From Novipirellula artificiosorum (GTDB lineage: Bacteria > Planctomycetota > Planctomycetia > Pirellulales > Pirellulaceae): a stretch of 64,000 nt of DNA. The notes beneath the pieces were generated by a model that worked only from the letters and a program-made list of their open reading frames with translations, had not been told where the DNA came from and did not search any database. Below are positions 17,770 to 26,404 of this stretch, in pieces. A program made the position numbers and the translations under genes. Position 1 is the first letter of the stretch. Every line of letters begins with the position of its first letter. The stretch covers positions 124,001 through 188,000 of the forward strand of contig NZ_SJPV01000002.1 of the NCBI RefSeq assembly GCF_007860135.1, in the 5' to 3' direction.

Positions 17770-19122
17770 ATGGACCGCCGTGACTTTCTGCATCGTTCTG
17801 CTGCTGCCGCCTCGTTGGCCGCGATTTCTTCTTCGGCACATGCTGCTCCGAGCTTTAAGCCGCGTCGTGTTGGTTTGATTGGTGCCGGTTGGTATGGAAA
17901 ATGCGACGTCTTGCAATTGATGAATGTCGAACCGGTTGAGATTGTTTCTGTGTGCGACGTGGATTCGAAGATGCTTGGCGAGGCGGCTGATTTGTTCGAA
18001 GCTCGTCAGGTTTCTAAGAAGCGTCCCCGCACGTACGCGAGCTACGAAGCGTTACTCGCCGAAAAGGATCTCGATATTGTCGTGATTGGCACACCGGATC
18101 ATTGGCATGCTCTGCCCATGATTGCGGCCGTGGAAGCGGGTGCGGACGTTTATTGTCAAAAACCGACGGGCGTCGATGTGATGGAAAGCAAGGCAATGCT
18201 CGACGCCGCCCGACGCACGGGTCGTGTGGTGCAAGTCGGGACGCAGCGACGTAGTACGCCGCATCTAATGGAAGCCAAACAGAAGGTGGTGGATGCTGGC
18301 CTTTTGGGTGACATCGCCTATGCCGAAGTCTGCTGTTATTACCACATGCGTGCGAGGAAGCATCCACCGACCATCGCGCCGCCGGAGTACTTGGATTACG
18401 AGGCGTGGGCGGGCCCGGCACCGAAGATTCCCTACAGCGAATTGATTCACCCACGATCGTGGCGAGCGTTTATGGAATACGGGAATGGGATTGTCGGTGA
18501 CATGTGTGTTCACATGTTGGATATGGTCCGTTGGCAACTCGGTTTGGGGTGGCCGAAGCGAATCAGCAGCAGTGGGGGGATCTTTGTCGATACGGAATCG
18601 ATTGCAAACATCACGGATACGCAAACCGCGACGTTTGCATTTGACGATCTCGACGTTGTTTGGACGCACCGATCGTGGGGGTCGGCTCCAGATCCAGAAT
18701 ACCCCTGGGCAGGGATCATTTATGGATCGAAGGGCACGCTTAAGCTGAGTGTTCAGAAATACGACTTCATTCCACACGGCGGTGGTCAGCCGCTGCATGG
18801 TGAAGCCCTGATCGAGGAGGACAAGTTCCCGATGGATCGGTCGGATGTGAAGGATTGGAGGTTGGAGTTGCATGTCGCATCGGCAATCCGCGGACACATG
18901 CGAGACTTCCTCGATGCGATCGACCATCGTACCAAGCCGATTGCGGATATCGAGCAGGGCCATATCAGTAGCGCGTCATGCATCATGGCGAACAACTCGA
19001 TGTCCCTCGGCCGATCGTTGGAGTTTGACCCAGCAACGCACACGATCGTTGGCGATGAAGAAGCAACGGCGAAGCTAAGGCGACCTTATCGAGCACCCTA
19101 TGTTCATCCGGCAACGGTTTAG
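17770..19122 (+). CDS. Tat-exported Gfo/Idh/MocA-family oxidoreductase
   Basis: NAD(P)-dependent sugar-type oxidoreductase. I start at ATG 17770 because the product then opens with a twin-arginine signal, MDRRDFLHRSAAAASLAA, cut near AHA; 27 extra codons upstream in the same frame look non-coding. The Rossmann motif VGLIGAGWYGK follows at about residue 33. The family EKP motif appears as QKPTG in YCQKPTG, then a C-terminal alpha/beta domain with HPRSWRAFMEYGNG and a GDMCVHMLDM helix. 450 aa is typical of the planctomycete exported subgroup, thought to act on carbohydrates in the periplasm; substrate unknown. Confidence 0.88.
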   Translation: MDRRDFLHRSAAAASLAAISSSAHAAPSFKPRRVGLIGAGWYGKCDVLQLMNVEPVEIVSVCDVDSKMLGEAADLFEARQVSKKRPRTYASYEALLAEKDLDIVVIGTPDHWHALPMIAAVEAGADVYCQKPTGVDVMESKAMLDAARRTGRVVQVGTQRRSTPHLMEAKQKVVDAGLLGDIAYAEVCCYYHMRARKHPPTIAPPEYLDYEAWAGPAPKIPYSELIHPRSWRAFMEYGNGIVGDMCVHMLDMVRWQLGLGWPKRISSSGGIFVDTESIANITDTQTATFAFDDLDVVWTHRSWGSAPDPEYPWAGIIYGSKGTLKLSVQKYDFIPHGGGQPLHGEALIEEDKFPMDRSDVKDWRLELHVASAIRGHMRDFLDAIDHRTKPIADIEQGHISSASCIMANNSMSLGRSLEFDPATHTIVGDEEATAKLRRPYRAPYVHPATV

Positions 19123-19243
19123 TTCGGTGCGGCGGTCAGCGAGGCGAGCGACCGCTCGGGGACTGGATCGTCGCCGGGCGCTGCGATTCGCGTGATCGCG
19201 AAGGTTGCGTGGTTCAAGGACACTTTTTCGAGGCTAGTTTGAG

Positions 19244-21031
19244 ATGTCGATGACGGTAAGTTGGTTCGTTGCGGTGCGCCAAGTCACGTTGGCGGTTTGT
19301 GTTTCGGTAACAGCGTTTCTCTCTTCGCCGATGGGTGCTGCGGAAGACGCGGTTGATTACCCTGTTCCTCGCGAAGCGGTCCGCAGCGAGGGCATTCCCG
19401 TTGGAAAGCTGATTCACGGAGTTTTTGCTGACAGTCAGATTTTCCCGGGAACCGAACGGGATTATTGGGTTTACGTTCCTGTCCAGTTGGATGCCGATAC
19501 CATGGCACCGATCATGGTCTTTCAAGATGGCAAGAACTACTGTCGCGAAGATCGGGGGGCTCGTGCCACGATTGTCTTTGACAACTTAATCGAAGAAGGC
19601 GCAATGCCGCCAACGATCGGGCTCTTTATCAATCCGGGAGTGGTGCCGGCAGCGAACGAAGAAGCCTTGCCAAGATTCAATCGTTCTTTCGAGTATGACG
19701 ACGTCAGCGATCGCTACGCCCGCTTTTTACTCGAAGAGATGATTCCCTTTGTGGAATCAAATCACGATCTGACGATCAGTGATGATCCGAACGATTGTGG
19801 GATTTGTGGCGCCAGTTCGGGGGCCATTGCTGCATTCGCCGTTGCATGGAACCGCCCCGATGCGTTTCGTCGCGTCTATTCGATGATTGGAACCTATGTG
19901 GGACTGCGCGGTGGCGACGAGTTGGCGACATGGGTCCGTAAAACGGAACCGAAGCCGCTGAGGATCTTTTTGCAGGACGGGTCGAATGACCTGAATATTT
20001 ACGCTGGCGATTGGTGGATGGCAAACCAAACCCTGAGCCGGGCCTTGGATTGGGCGGGGTACGAACACAATCATGTATGGGGAGAGGGGCAGCATAACCA
20101 TCACCATGGGGCAGCAATCTTTCCCGACGCGATGCGATGGTTGTGGAAGGACTACCCCAAACCGATTGCCACGCATTGGGATCGCTCGTCGAGTCGGGCG
20201 AACGAAATGTTGGTCAACGGGGCTGGGTGGGAAAAGATCGGTGATGGGTATCGATGGGCCGAAGGGTTGGCGATCAACGATCAGGGAACACTGTTTTTCA
20301 GCGATGTTCCAGCAGGAAAAATCTATCGTGTCGTCGACGGCCATGAACCTGAGCTGTTCATCGAAGACTCGGGAGAAGCAAACGGATTGGCGCTTGGGCC
20401 TGATGGACGATTGTACGGTGCGAGTCGCAAGCTTAAGAAAATTCTGGCTTGGGACTTGAAGACTGGGAATTCCGAGGTGGTCGTAGAGGGTTTGGCCAGC
20501 AACGACTTGGTGGTTTTGAACAACGGGTCGATCTACGTCACCGATCCGGTCGGAAAGAAAGTGTGGTTGATTGACCCCTCGACGAAGAAGGCCCGTGTGG
20601 TGGACACCTTTGATGGATGCAATGGCATCACGGTCAGCCCCGATCAAACGTTGTTGTATGTTGCCCATTTTGATGGGCGTTTTATCTACAGCTACCAGAT
20701 TGCCGATGATGGATCGTTACGGTTCAAGCAGCCCTACTTTCATCTGCATCTTCCTGCCGTGGGTACCGCAAGCCATGCCGACGGGATGTGTACCAGTGCC
20801 GAGGGGTGGTTGCTGAGCGCAACGGAATCGGGGATTCAAGTATTTGACCAGCCAGGCCGGGTGAATTTAATCGTTCCTAAGCCGGGGTGGGGCCGACGGG
20901 TTTGCTATGTGCGACTGCACGGGAACACGATGTATGCCGCGACAGCGGATGCGGTTTGGAAGCGAACCGTTAAACTCAACGCATCCAAACCGTTCGAGGC
21001 ACCGGTTTTGCCACCTAAGCCAGGGCTTTAA
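19244..21031 (+). CDS. secreted esterase (D/enterochelin-esterase fold) fused to SMP-30/gluconolactonase-like propeller
   Basis: A 595-aa two-domain protein. Signal peptide to about residue 30 (AVCVSVTAFLSSPMGAAE). Residues 50-310 are an alpha/beta hydrolase of the Putative_esterase type: nucleophile elbow GICGASSGAIAA, Asp near LFLQDGSNDLN, and His in WGEGQHNHHHGA. Residues 330-590 are a beta-propeller like SMP-30 (gluconolactonase), with the ligand and metal motifs RWAEGLAIN, GEANGLALGPDG, DGCNGITVSPD and ASHADGMCTS. The fusion suggests stepwise removal of an ester or lactone from a carbohydrate. Downstream of the Tat oxidoreductase by 121 bp on the same strand, perhaps the same pathway. 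Confidence 0.82.
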   Translation: MSMTVSWFVAVRQVTLAVCVSVTAFLSSPMGAAEDAVDYPVPREAVRSEGIPVGKLIHGVFADSQIFPGTERDYWVYVPVQLDADTMAPIMVFQDGKNYCREDRGARATIVFDNLIEEGAMPPTIGLFINPGVVPAANEEALPRFNRSFEYDDVSDRYARFLLEEMIPFVESNHDLTISDDPNDCGICGASSGAIAAFAVAWNRPDAFRRVYSMIGTYVGLRGGDELATWVRKTEPKPLRIFLQDGSNDLNIYAGDWWMANQTLSRALDWAGYEHNHVWGEGQHNHHHGAAIFPDAMRWLWKDYPKPIATHWDRSSSRANEMLVNGAGWEKIGDGYRWAEGLAINDQGTLFFSDVPAGKIYRVVDGHEPELFIEDSGEANGLALGPDGRLYGASRKLKKILAWDLKTGNSEVVVEGLASNDLVVLNNGSIYVTDPVGKKVWLIDPSTKKARVVDTFDGCNGITVSPDQTLLYVAHFDGRFIYSYQIADDGSLRFKQPYFHLHLPAVGTASHADGMCTSAEGWLLSATESGIQVFDQPGRVNLIVPKPGWGRRVCYVRLHGNTMYAATADAVWKRTVKLNASKPFEAPVLPPKPGL

Positions 21032-21162
21032 CCATCATCTGCATCTTACGGATGATTTGCCCCTCTGAGCATCACATCGAGCACCTCGGATCGAGTAGAC
21101 TGCGTAAGCCGAGTTGGCGAAGGCGTTGAATCTCTATCACCTGATCGTTGGAACCGTTTTTT

Positions 21163-23691
21163 ATGTTTCGTGTTGCGCTGCGTCCTCTTGCGGTATGGGT
21201 ATCGTTTTGCGGTGCCGCGGTGCTATTCGGTTCCACGGCGCTCGCTCAGTCTGATGATGCGGATGACCCAACGGCGTCGCCCAAGGTAACGCTTTCGATC
21301 GCTCCCGGGGGGACACAACGCAACGTTGCGGGGCGTTGGGCGACGGCATCGGTCGGCGGGTTTAATCGGTCGGACGTTGACGCCACCGAGACCGCCGTGG
21401 TGATGCTTGGCGATGATGGTCAACAGCAATATGCCCGCCGGATTTGGATCCCGCCCCATGCGACTCGTCGATCATGGTTGCCGATCAAGATCCCCCGCGG
21501 CTTGCCGTTGGGTCAGGTTCAATTAGATATGTCGTCGATTCACGTGAAGAATGGAGATCGAGGCGAGTCATACCAGTCCAACGTTGTCGGAATGCCGGTC
21601 AGTGAGCGTTCGTTGCTGTTGTCATGGGAGCCGTCGCGAACGGCGGTCATCCTCGATTCTTCCGATTTGCGAGAAGCCGATCCTGAGCATCGGGGTTTGT
21701 TGATCGACACGATCTATACCGCGCGAGATTGGCAGGGAAGCTCAGGGCAAGACTTGGGGTTGGTTCATTTGAATGAACGATTTCTTCCGCCGGGCGCGAG
21801 GACCTTCGATCCGATCGACCAGATCGTGATTGCGAACGACCGACTGCTTGAGGACAGCGTGGGAGTCGCGCGCCTCCAATCGTGGCTTCATGGTGGTGGG
21901 CGAGTTTGGATCATGATCGATCAAGTCGATGCCGAATCGGTATCGGCACTGCTGGGGACGGCGCCGTGTTACAGTGTTGTGGACCGTGTCGAGTTAAGCG
22001 ACTTCGAGGTCCGTTTGCCTGACGTTTATGGTTTGTCGGGAAATCTTGGCAATGAAGCTTGGTCTTCGGAAACTCCTGTCGAGCTATTGCGAGTTTTCGC
22101 CGAATCCGACGACGTTGCTTGTACGATTGATGGCTGGCCAGCTGCCTTTTGGAAAAGGTTTGGTCGCGGTGAAGTGTTGTTCACGGCGCTTGGGGCGCGC
22201 GGATGGGTTAAGGAAGGGAAATCGACAGGCGCCATGCAGGCGATCTCCTCTCGCTTTTTTGTTCGACGTCTGGAATCGCCCACCTATTCGAAGCTTCTGA
22301 GCCCGTTGTTGGAGGACCAGATTGGATACAAGATCCCCGGACGCAACGTGGTTGCTGTGGTGTTGGGGGGGCATCTTGCTGTGGTTGCGCTGATCGGTTT
22401 TTGGCTTTGGCGTCGTCAATCGTCTCAGCACCTCGCTTGGATCATTCCTTGTGCTGCAATCGTCGCCGGCGGTGCCTTGTTCGCGATCGGAAAACAGCAC
22501 ACGTCGTCGGTTGCTGCCACGATCGCGACCGGACAGATTGCTCAGGTTGTCCCGGAAAGTTCTCAAGTCCAAGTCCATGCGGTTTCCGCACTCTACAGCG
22601 ACAACACGCGATCGTTGGGGATCACCTCATCGGCGACGACCACGGCGGGTTTCGTGCATCGAGAATCGTCGGGTGAACTGAGCCGCATCGTTTGGGACGA
22701 TTCCGGTGCCGCTCAGTGGCTCGACCTTACCCAGCCTCCGGGCATTGTACGACATGTCGAAAGCGACTCCATCATTACGGTCCAAGAACCGTGGTCATTT
22801 CGGGGCCGGTTCAACAGCAAGGGGTTTCAGGGCAGCATCGAAGGGTTGGCTGACCATCGTTGTCAAGATGCGGTGATTGTGGCAGCGGGCTCCCCGTCGT
22901 TGGCCGTGCATCTTGATGACCCATCGAAGGTGACGACGAGCGAACCAGGTGACACCTTGCCGCCGAACCAATTCCTAAGCGACAGCATGCTGTCCGACAC
23001 ACAGCAGGTGCGTCAGCAGTTGATGCGTCAATTGATGGGAGCGGGGTCGCCTTTGGTGGGACGAGATCCGACACTCGTTGTGTGGACCGATCCCGTCGAG
23101 TCAGGATTGGCGATTGACGGGGACTACGCTCGCACCGGGTCGGCGATGGCACTCTTGCCGGTCTGTATCGAACGGACAGCCGTGGGAGAGCGTTTCAGCG
23201 TTCCTGCCACGTTCGTTCGGTTAGAGCCATGGAATCGGTCCAGCGGAGTCTCTTCGTTTTTTGACGCCGAACGAGGCCAATGGCCGAGTCAAATCAATCG
23301 GCCGTTGGATATCGCCATCACCTGCATCCCTCCGTCCGAACTGCAGCCGTGCCAACTTGAGCGTGCGATCGTTACCATCAAGGTCAATGCGCCTTCGCGG
23401 AATTTGGAAGTGAGGGGTCGCGTTGGCGAACGATTTGTTTCTCTTGAGTCCATCAAGAACCCGAGTGGCGTGTTGCGGTTCGAAATTACCGATCGCGAGG
23501 CACTTCGGTTGGACGCGGATGGGGGCATGCCGTTGATGATCTCCGTTCAGCAGACCGATCAAGAACGCGCAGCGATGGATGCGTTGGAAGATGCCGGCAA
23601 CCGCGGTGACACCTACAGACCCGATAGCGTCAACCAAGATACTTGGCAGATTGATTATGTTCACGTCAGCCTGGAAGGCATTCGGAGATAA
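21163..23691 (+). CDS. large membrane-anchored protein of ABC-2 export operon, function unknown
   Basis: Not recognised. Start at ATG 21163 (an in-frame TTG at 21148 is possible) gives a signal peptide ending in STALAQS. Residues up to about 385 look extracytoplasmic, with a GATase- or vWA-like fold (HGGGRVWIMIDQVD; FGRGEVLFTALGARGW). Two adjacent membrane segments follow near residues 395-415 (VVAVVLGGHLAVVALIGFWLW) and 428-445 (IPCAAIVAGGALFAI). A second beta-rich soluble part ends with a KVNAPSRNLEVRG segment. First gene of a four-gene operon: the ABC ATPase starts 2 bp after its stop. The layout recalls GldG-like partners of ABC-2 transporters, but I have no direct homology. Confidence 0.7.
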   Translation: MFRVALRPLAVWVSFCGAAVLFGSTALAQSDDADDPTASPKVTLSIAPGGTQRNVAGRWATASVGGFNRSDVDATETAVVMLGDDGQQQYARRIWIPPHATRRSWLPIKIPRGLPLGQVQLDMSSIHVKNGDRGESYQSNVVGMPVSERSLLLSWEPSRTAVILDSSDLREADPEHRGLLIDTIYTARDWQGSSGQDLGLVHLNERFLPPGARTFDPIDQIVIANDRLLEDSVGVARLQSWLHGGGRVWIMIDQVDAESVSALLGTAPCYSVVDRVELSDFEVRLPDVYGLSGNLGNEAWSSETPVELLRVFAESDDVACTIDGWPAAFWKRFGRGEVLFTALGARGWVKEGKSTGAMQAISSRFFVRRLESPTYSKLLSPLLEDQIGYKIPGRNVVAVVLGGHLAVVALIGFWLWRRQSSQHLAWIIPCAAIVAGGALFAIGKQHTSSVAATIATGQIAQVVPESSQVQVHAVSALYSDNTRSLGITSSATTTAGFVHRESSGELSRIVWDDSGAAQWLDLTQPPGIVRHVESDSIITVQEPWSFRGRFNSKGFQGSIEGLADHRCQDAVIVAAGSPSLAVHLDDPSKVTTSEPGDTLPPNQFLSDSMLSDTQQVRQQLMRQLMGAGSPLVGRDPTLVVWTDPVESGLAIDGDYARTGSAMALLPVCIERTAVGERFSVPATFVRLEPWNRSSGVSSFFDAERGQWPSQINRPLDIAITCIPPSELQPCQLERAIVTIKVNAPSRNLEVRGRVGERFVSLESIKNPSGVLRFEITDREALRLDADGGMPLMISVQQTDQERAAMDALEDAGNRGDTYRPDSVNQDTWQIDYVHVSLEGIRR

Positions 23692-23693
23692 CC

Positions 23694-24743
23694 TTGAGTG
23701 ATTCAGAAGTGGTCGTTGAAACCTTCAACTTGACCAAGCATTACGGAGACTTTGTCGCGCTCGATTCGTTGTCGCTGCAGGTCGGCAAGGGCCAAATCCT
23801 TGGGTTCATTGGCCCCAACGGGTCAGGCAAAACGACGACCATTCGGATTCTGGTTGGGTTGCTGAAACCGACGAGTGGGTACGCACGAATTGCGGGAGCC
23901 GATTGTTTGCAGGATGCAGGCAAGATTCGTCGCATGGTGGGCTACATGCCCGACGATTTCGCTGCCTACAACAACATGCGGGTCAATGAATACCTTGATT
24001 TTTTCGGCGCCGCTTACGGGATCGGGCGCAAACCACGTCTTCAGCGGATCGACGAGGTGCTGGAAATAACGTCAGCGACCCATATGAAGGACTTGTTTGT
24101 CGACGCCCTGAGTCGGGGAATGCAGCAAAAAGTCGCAATCGCTCGAACGTTGATGCACGACCCGCAAGTCATGATCTTGGACGAACCTGCAAATGGTCTC
24201 GATCCGCAAGCTCGCATCGAGATGCGAGGCATGTTGATGCGACTTGCTGAGCTCGGAAAAACGCTCATCGTGACCAGCCATATCTTACCGGAATTAGCAC
24301 GCGTCTGCGATTTGGTTGCGATGATCACCAAAGGCCGACTTCGCGCCTTTGGGACACTTGACGACATCATGCGGAACGTAAAACAGCGAAGGACGTTTGA
24401 GTTGTTAGTGCTGGAGCACGATCAGGTCGAGATGGCAGCAAATCGGGTGCGGGATTGGCTTGCCACACATCCTGTGGATGAGGCCGTTGAAGCCAGTGAT
24501 GTGACGGGATCCACAGCAGAGATGATTGTTCGCTTTACGACCCGTTTGTCGGATCCTCAACTTGCCCCTTTGTTGACACACTTGGTGGGCCAAGGGCAGA
24601 GTGTTGCTCAGTTCCGCGAGGTGATGACCGATCTTGAAGACGCTTTTCTCTGCGTTGCTGGCGCGGACGACGCTGCCGATGACGTTGCGTCTGCATCCCG
24701 AACCGCAGCGGTGGCTGGTGAATCCCGGGGGGACAACAGCTGA
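23694..24743 (+). CDS. ABC transporter ATP-binding subunit (ABC-2 exporter type)
   Basis: Cytoplasmic ATPase of an export ABC transporter. Begins with TTG, preceded by GGAG at a proper distance and only 2 bp after the upstream stop. Walker A GPNGSGKTTT, signature SRGMQQKVAIA, Walker B VMILDEPANGLD and the switch His in VTSHILPEL. The C-terminal 100 residues (FELLVLEHDQVEMAAN) form the extension common in ABC-2 ATPases of the GldA/CcmA group, followed by a short Ala/Asp-rich tail. Its stop overlaps the permease start (TGATG), so translation is coupled. Confidence 0.93.
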   Translation: MSDSEVVVETFNLTKHYGDFVALDSLSLQVGKGQILGFIGPNGSGKTTTIRILVGLLKPTSGYARIAGADCLQDAGKIRRMVGYMPDDFAAYNNMRVNEYLDFFGAAYGIGRKPRLQRIDEVLEITSATHMKDLFVDALSRGMQQKVAIARTLMHDPQVMILDEPANGLDPQARIEMRGMLMRLAELGKTLIVTSHILPELARVCDLVAMITKGRLRAFGTLDDIMRNVKQRRTFELLVLEHDQVEMAANRVRDWLATHPVDEAVEASDVTGSTAEMIVRFTTRLSDPQLAPLLTHLVGQGQSVAQFREVMTDLEDAFLCVAGADDAADDVASASRTAAVAGESRGDNS

Positions 24744-26404
24744 TGAACCCTTTGATCAGGCGAGAGTTTTTTGGGATTTTGAGAGCGCCCAAGGCATTGG
24801 TGATGCTGTTGGCGTTGACATTTGCGTTTTCGGTAGGAGTGCTGATGCGTTGGCCGTCCGATGCATCCGTCGATTTGAGCGGTGAACAATCGATGCAGGT
24901 GTTTCGGATTTTCGGTTACGGGCTACTGGCAGGTGTTGTTTTTTTGGTGCCTGCGTTTCCCGCGACTTCCGTGGTCAATGAAAAGAAGAGTGGTACCTTG
25001 GCGTTGTTGTTGAATTCGCCCATGACCGCTTGGGGGATCTACTTTGGTAAGCTTTCGGGGGTGTTGCTTTTTAGTCTGTTGGTGCTGCTGAGCAGTTTGC
25101 CGGGATCGGCAGCTTGTTTTGCGATGGGAGGGATCTCGGCTTGGGATCAGCTTGGCATGCTTTACCTGATCTTGTTCGTCCTTGTCGTGCAGTATGCCAC
25201 GGTTGGGATGTTGGTCAGCAGTTTTGTTCAATCGAGTGATGCGGCCGTACGAATCACCTATGCGGTTGTGTTGGGGTTGCTTTTTCTGACCCTCCTGCCG
25301 GCTGCGTTTTTGCGTGGCACAGGAAACGGGGGCGGCTTTGCCTTGTCGATCGCAGCGGTGATGCGATATTTCTCACCGCTGCCTGCCGTGATGGAGATCA
25401 TGCGTCACAGCGACGTTGCGGCAGGGGGACTCAAAGAAACCTCAACGGCTGGAGGCTTTGTTTGGGTCACACTGAGCAGCAGCGTGGTGTTGGCCTTGAT
25501 CACGCTGTCACGATTGAACTATCGGATATTTGACCAGTCGCGTGAACAGGGGGTGATGACCAACGAGCGGGGAGCGATGGCGCGCGCCGCTCGACGAATC
25601 TTCTATGTCGTCGATCCACAACGGCGAAAGTCGGGGATCCCCTGGTATTTGAATCCGGTGATGGTGAAAGAGTTTCGCTCGAGACGTTTTGGCCGCTCTC
25701 AGTGGTTGTTGCGTTTGGTTGCCGCGTGTGCGGTCGTTTCCTTGGTGCTGACCGTTTTAGCAGCCACCAGTGTCACGTCTTGGGGCGTTGAAAAGATCGG
25801 CGGATTGTTGGTGTTGTTGCAGGTGGTCTTGATCGTTGTCCTAACACCAAGCTTGGCATCAGGATTGATCAGCAGCGAACGCGACAACAACGGTTGGGAC
25901 TTGCTGCGGATGACGCCTTTGTCCTCGGTGCAGATTTTGCGCGGAAAGCTGCTAAGCGTGGTTTGGACTCTGGCATTGGTGTTGATGGCAACGCTGCCGG
26001 GTTATCTGATGATGGTGATGATACTGCCTTCAACCTGGCTACAGGTCTATTTGGTTCTGATTTGTTTGGTTTGGACAGCGATCTATGTTTTGGCACTCAG
26101 TTCCTCGGTCGGTAGTTTGTTTCGATCGACGGCGGTATCCACCACCGTATCATATGTGGTTGTAATTGCCGTCTTCTTGACGCCCCTGCTGGTTTGGCTC
26201 GGCCGTGACACACCGTTCGGCCACGATACGGTTCGATCGGCGCTACTGGCCACGCCCGTGGCTGCAGCGCTCAGTGTGATTGCAGTACCCGGTTTTGAAA
26301 CGTTCGACCTGCTTCCTGCGGCGTGGTGGATTGCCGGTTTGGCATCTGCATTCTTTTTTCTACTGATGGCAGCTCAGGTGTGGCGATTAACGAGGACAGT
26401 TTGA
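24743..26404 (+). CDS. ABC-2 type permease
   Basis: Integral membrane subunit with two six-helix halves: residues 1-270 and about 305-553. The first half opens with FGILRAPKALVMLLALTFAFSVGVL and includes EKKSGTLALLLNSPM, the amphipathic coupling-like segment of ABC-2 proteins; the second repeats the pattern with SSERDNNGWDLLRMTPLSSVQILRGKL. A duplicated permease in one chain pairs with a single type of ATPase. Both ends overlap neighbours by 4 bp, so this is the middle of an operon. Substrate unknown; a role in exporting or arranging envelope material is inference. Confidence 0.9.
   Translation: MNPLIRREFFGILRAPKALVMLLALTFAFSVGVLMRWPSDASVDLSGEQSMQVFRIFGYGLLAGVVFLVPAFPATSVVNEKKSGTLALLLNSPMTAWGIYFGKLSGVLLFSLLVLLSSLPGSAACFAMGGISAWDQLGMLYLILFVLVVQYATVGMLVSSFVQSSDAAVRITYAVVLGLLFLTLLPAAFLRGTGNGGGFALSIAAVMRYFSPLPAVMEIMRHSDVAAGGLKETSTAGGFVWVTLSSSVVLALITLSRLNYRIFDQSREQGVMTNERGAMARAARRIFYVVDPQRRKSGIPWYLNPVMVKEFRSRRFGRSQWLLRLVAACAVVSLVLTVLAATSVTSWGVEKIGGLLVLLQVVLIVVLTPSLASGLISSERDNNGWDLLRMTPLSSVQILRGKLLSVVWTLALVLMATLPGYLMMVMILPSTWLQVYLVLICLVWTAIYVLALSSSVGSLFRSTAVSTTVSYVVVIAVFLTPLLVWLGRDTPFGHDTVRSALLATPVAAALSVIAVPGFETFDLLPAAWWIAGLASAFFFLLMAAQVWRLTRTV

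Noticed and set aside
18265-18963. 232-codon minus-strand frame
   Set aside because: Antisense to the Tat oxidoreductase, which has strong family motifs.
19757-20668. 303-codon minus-strand frame
   Set aside because: Antisense to the esterase/SMP-30 fusion, with no protein features.
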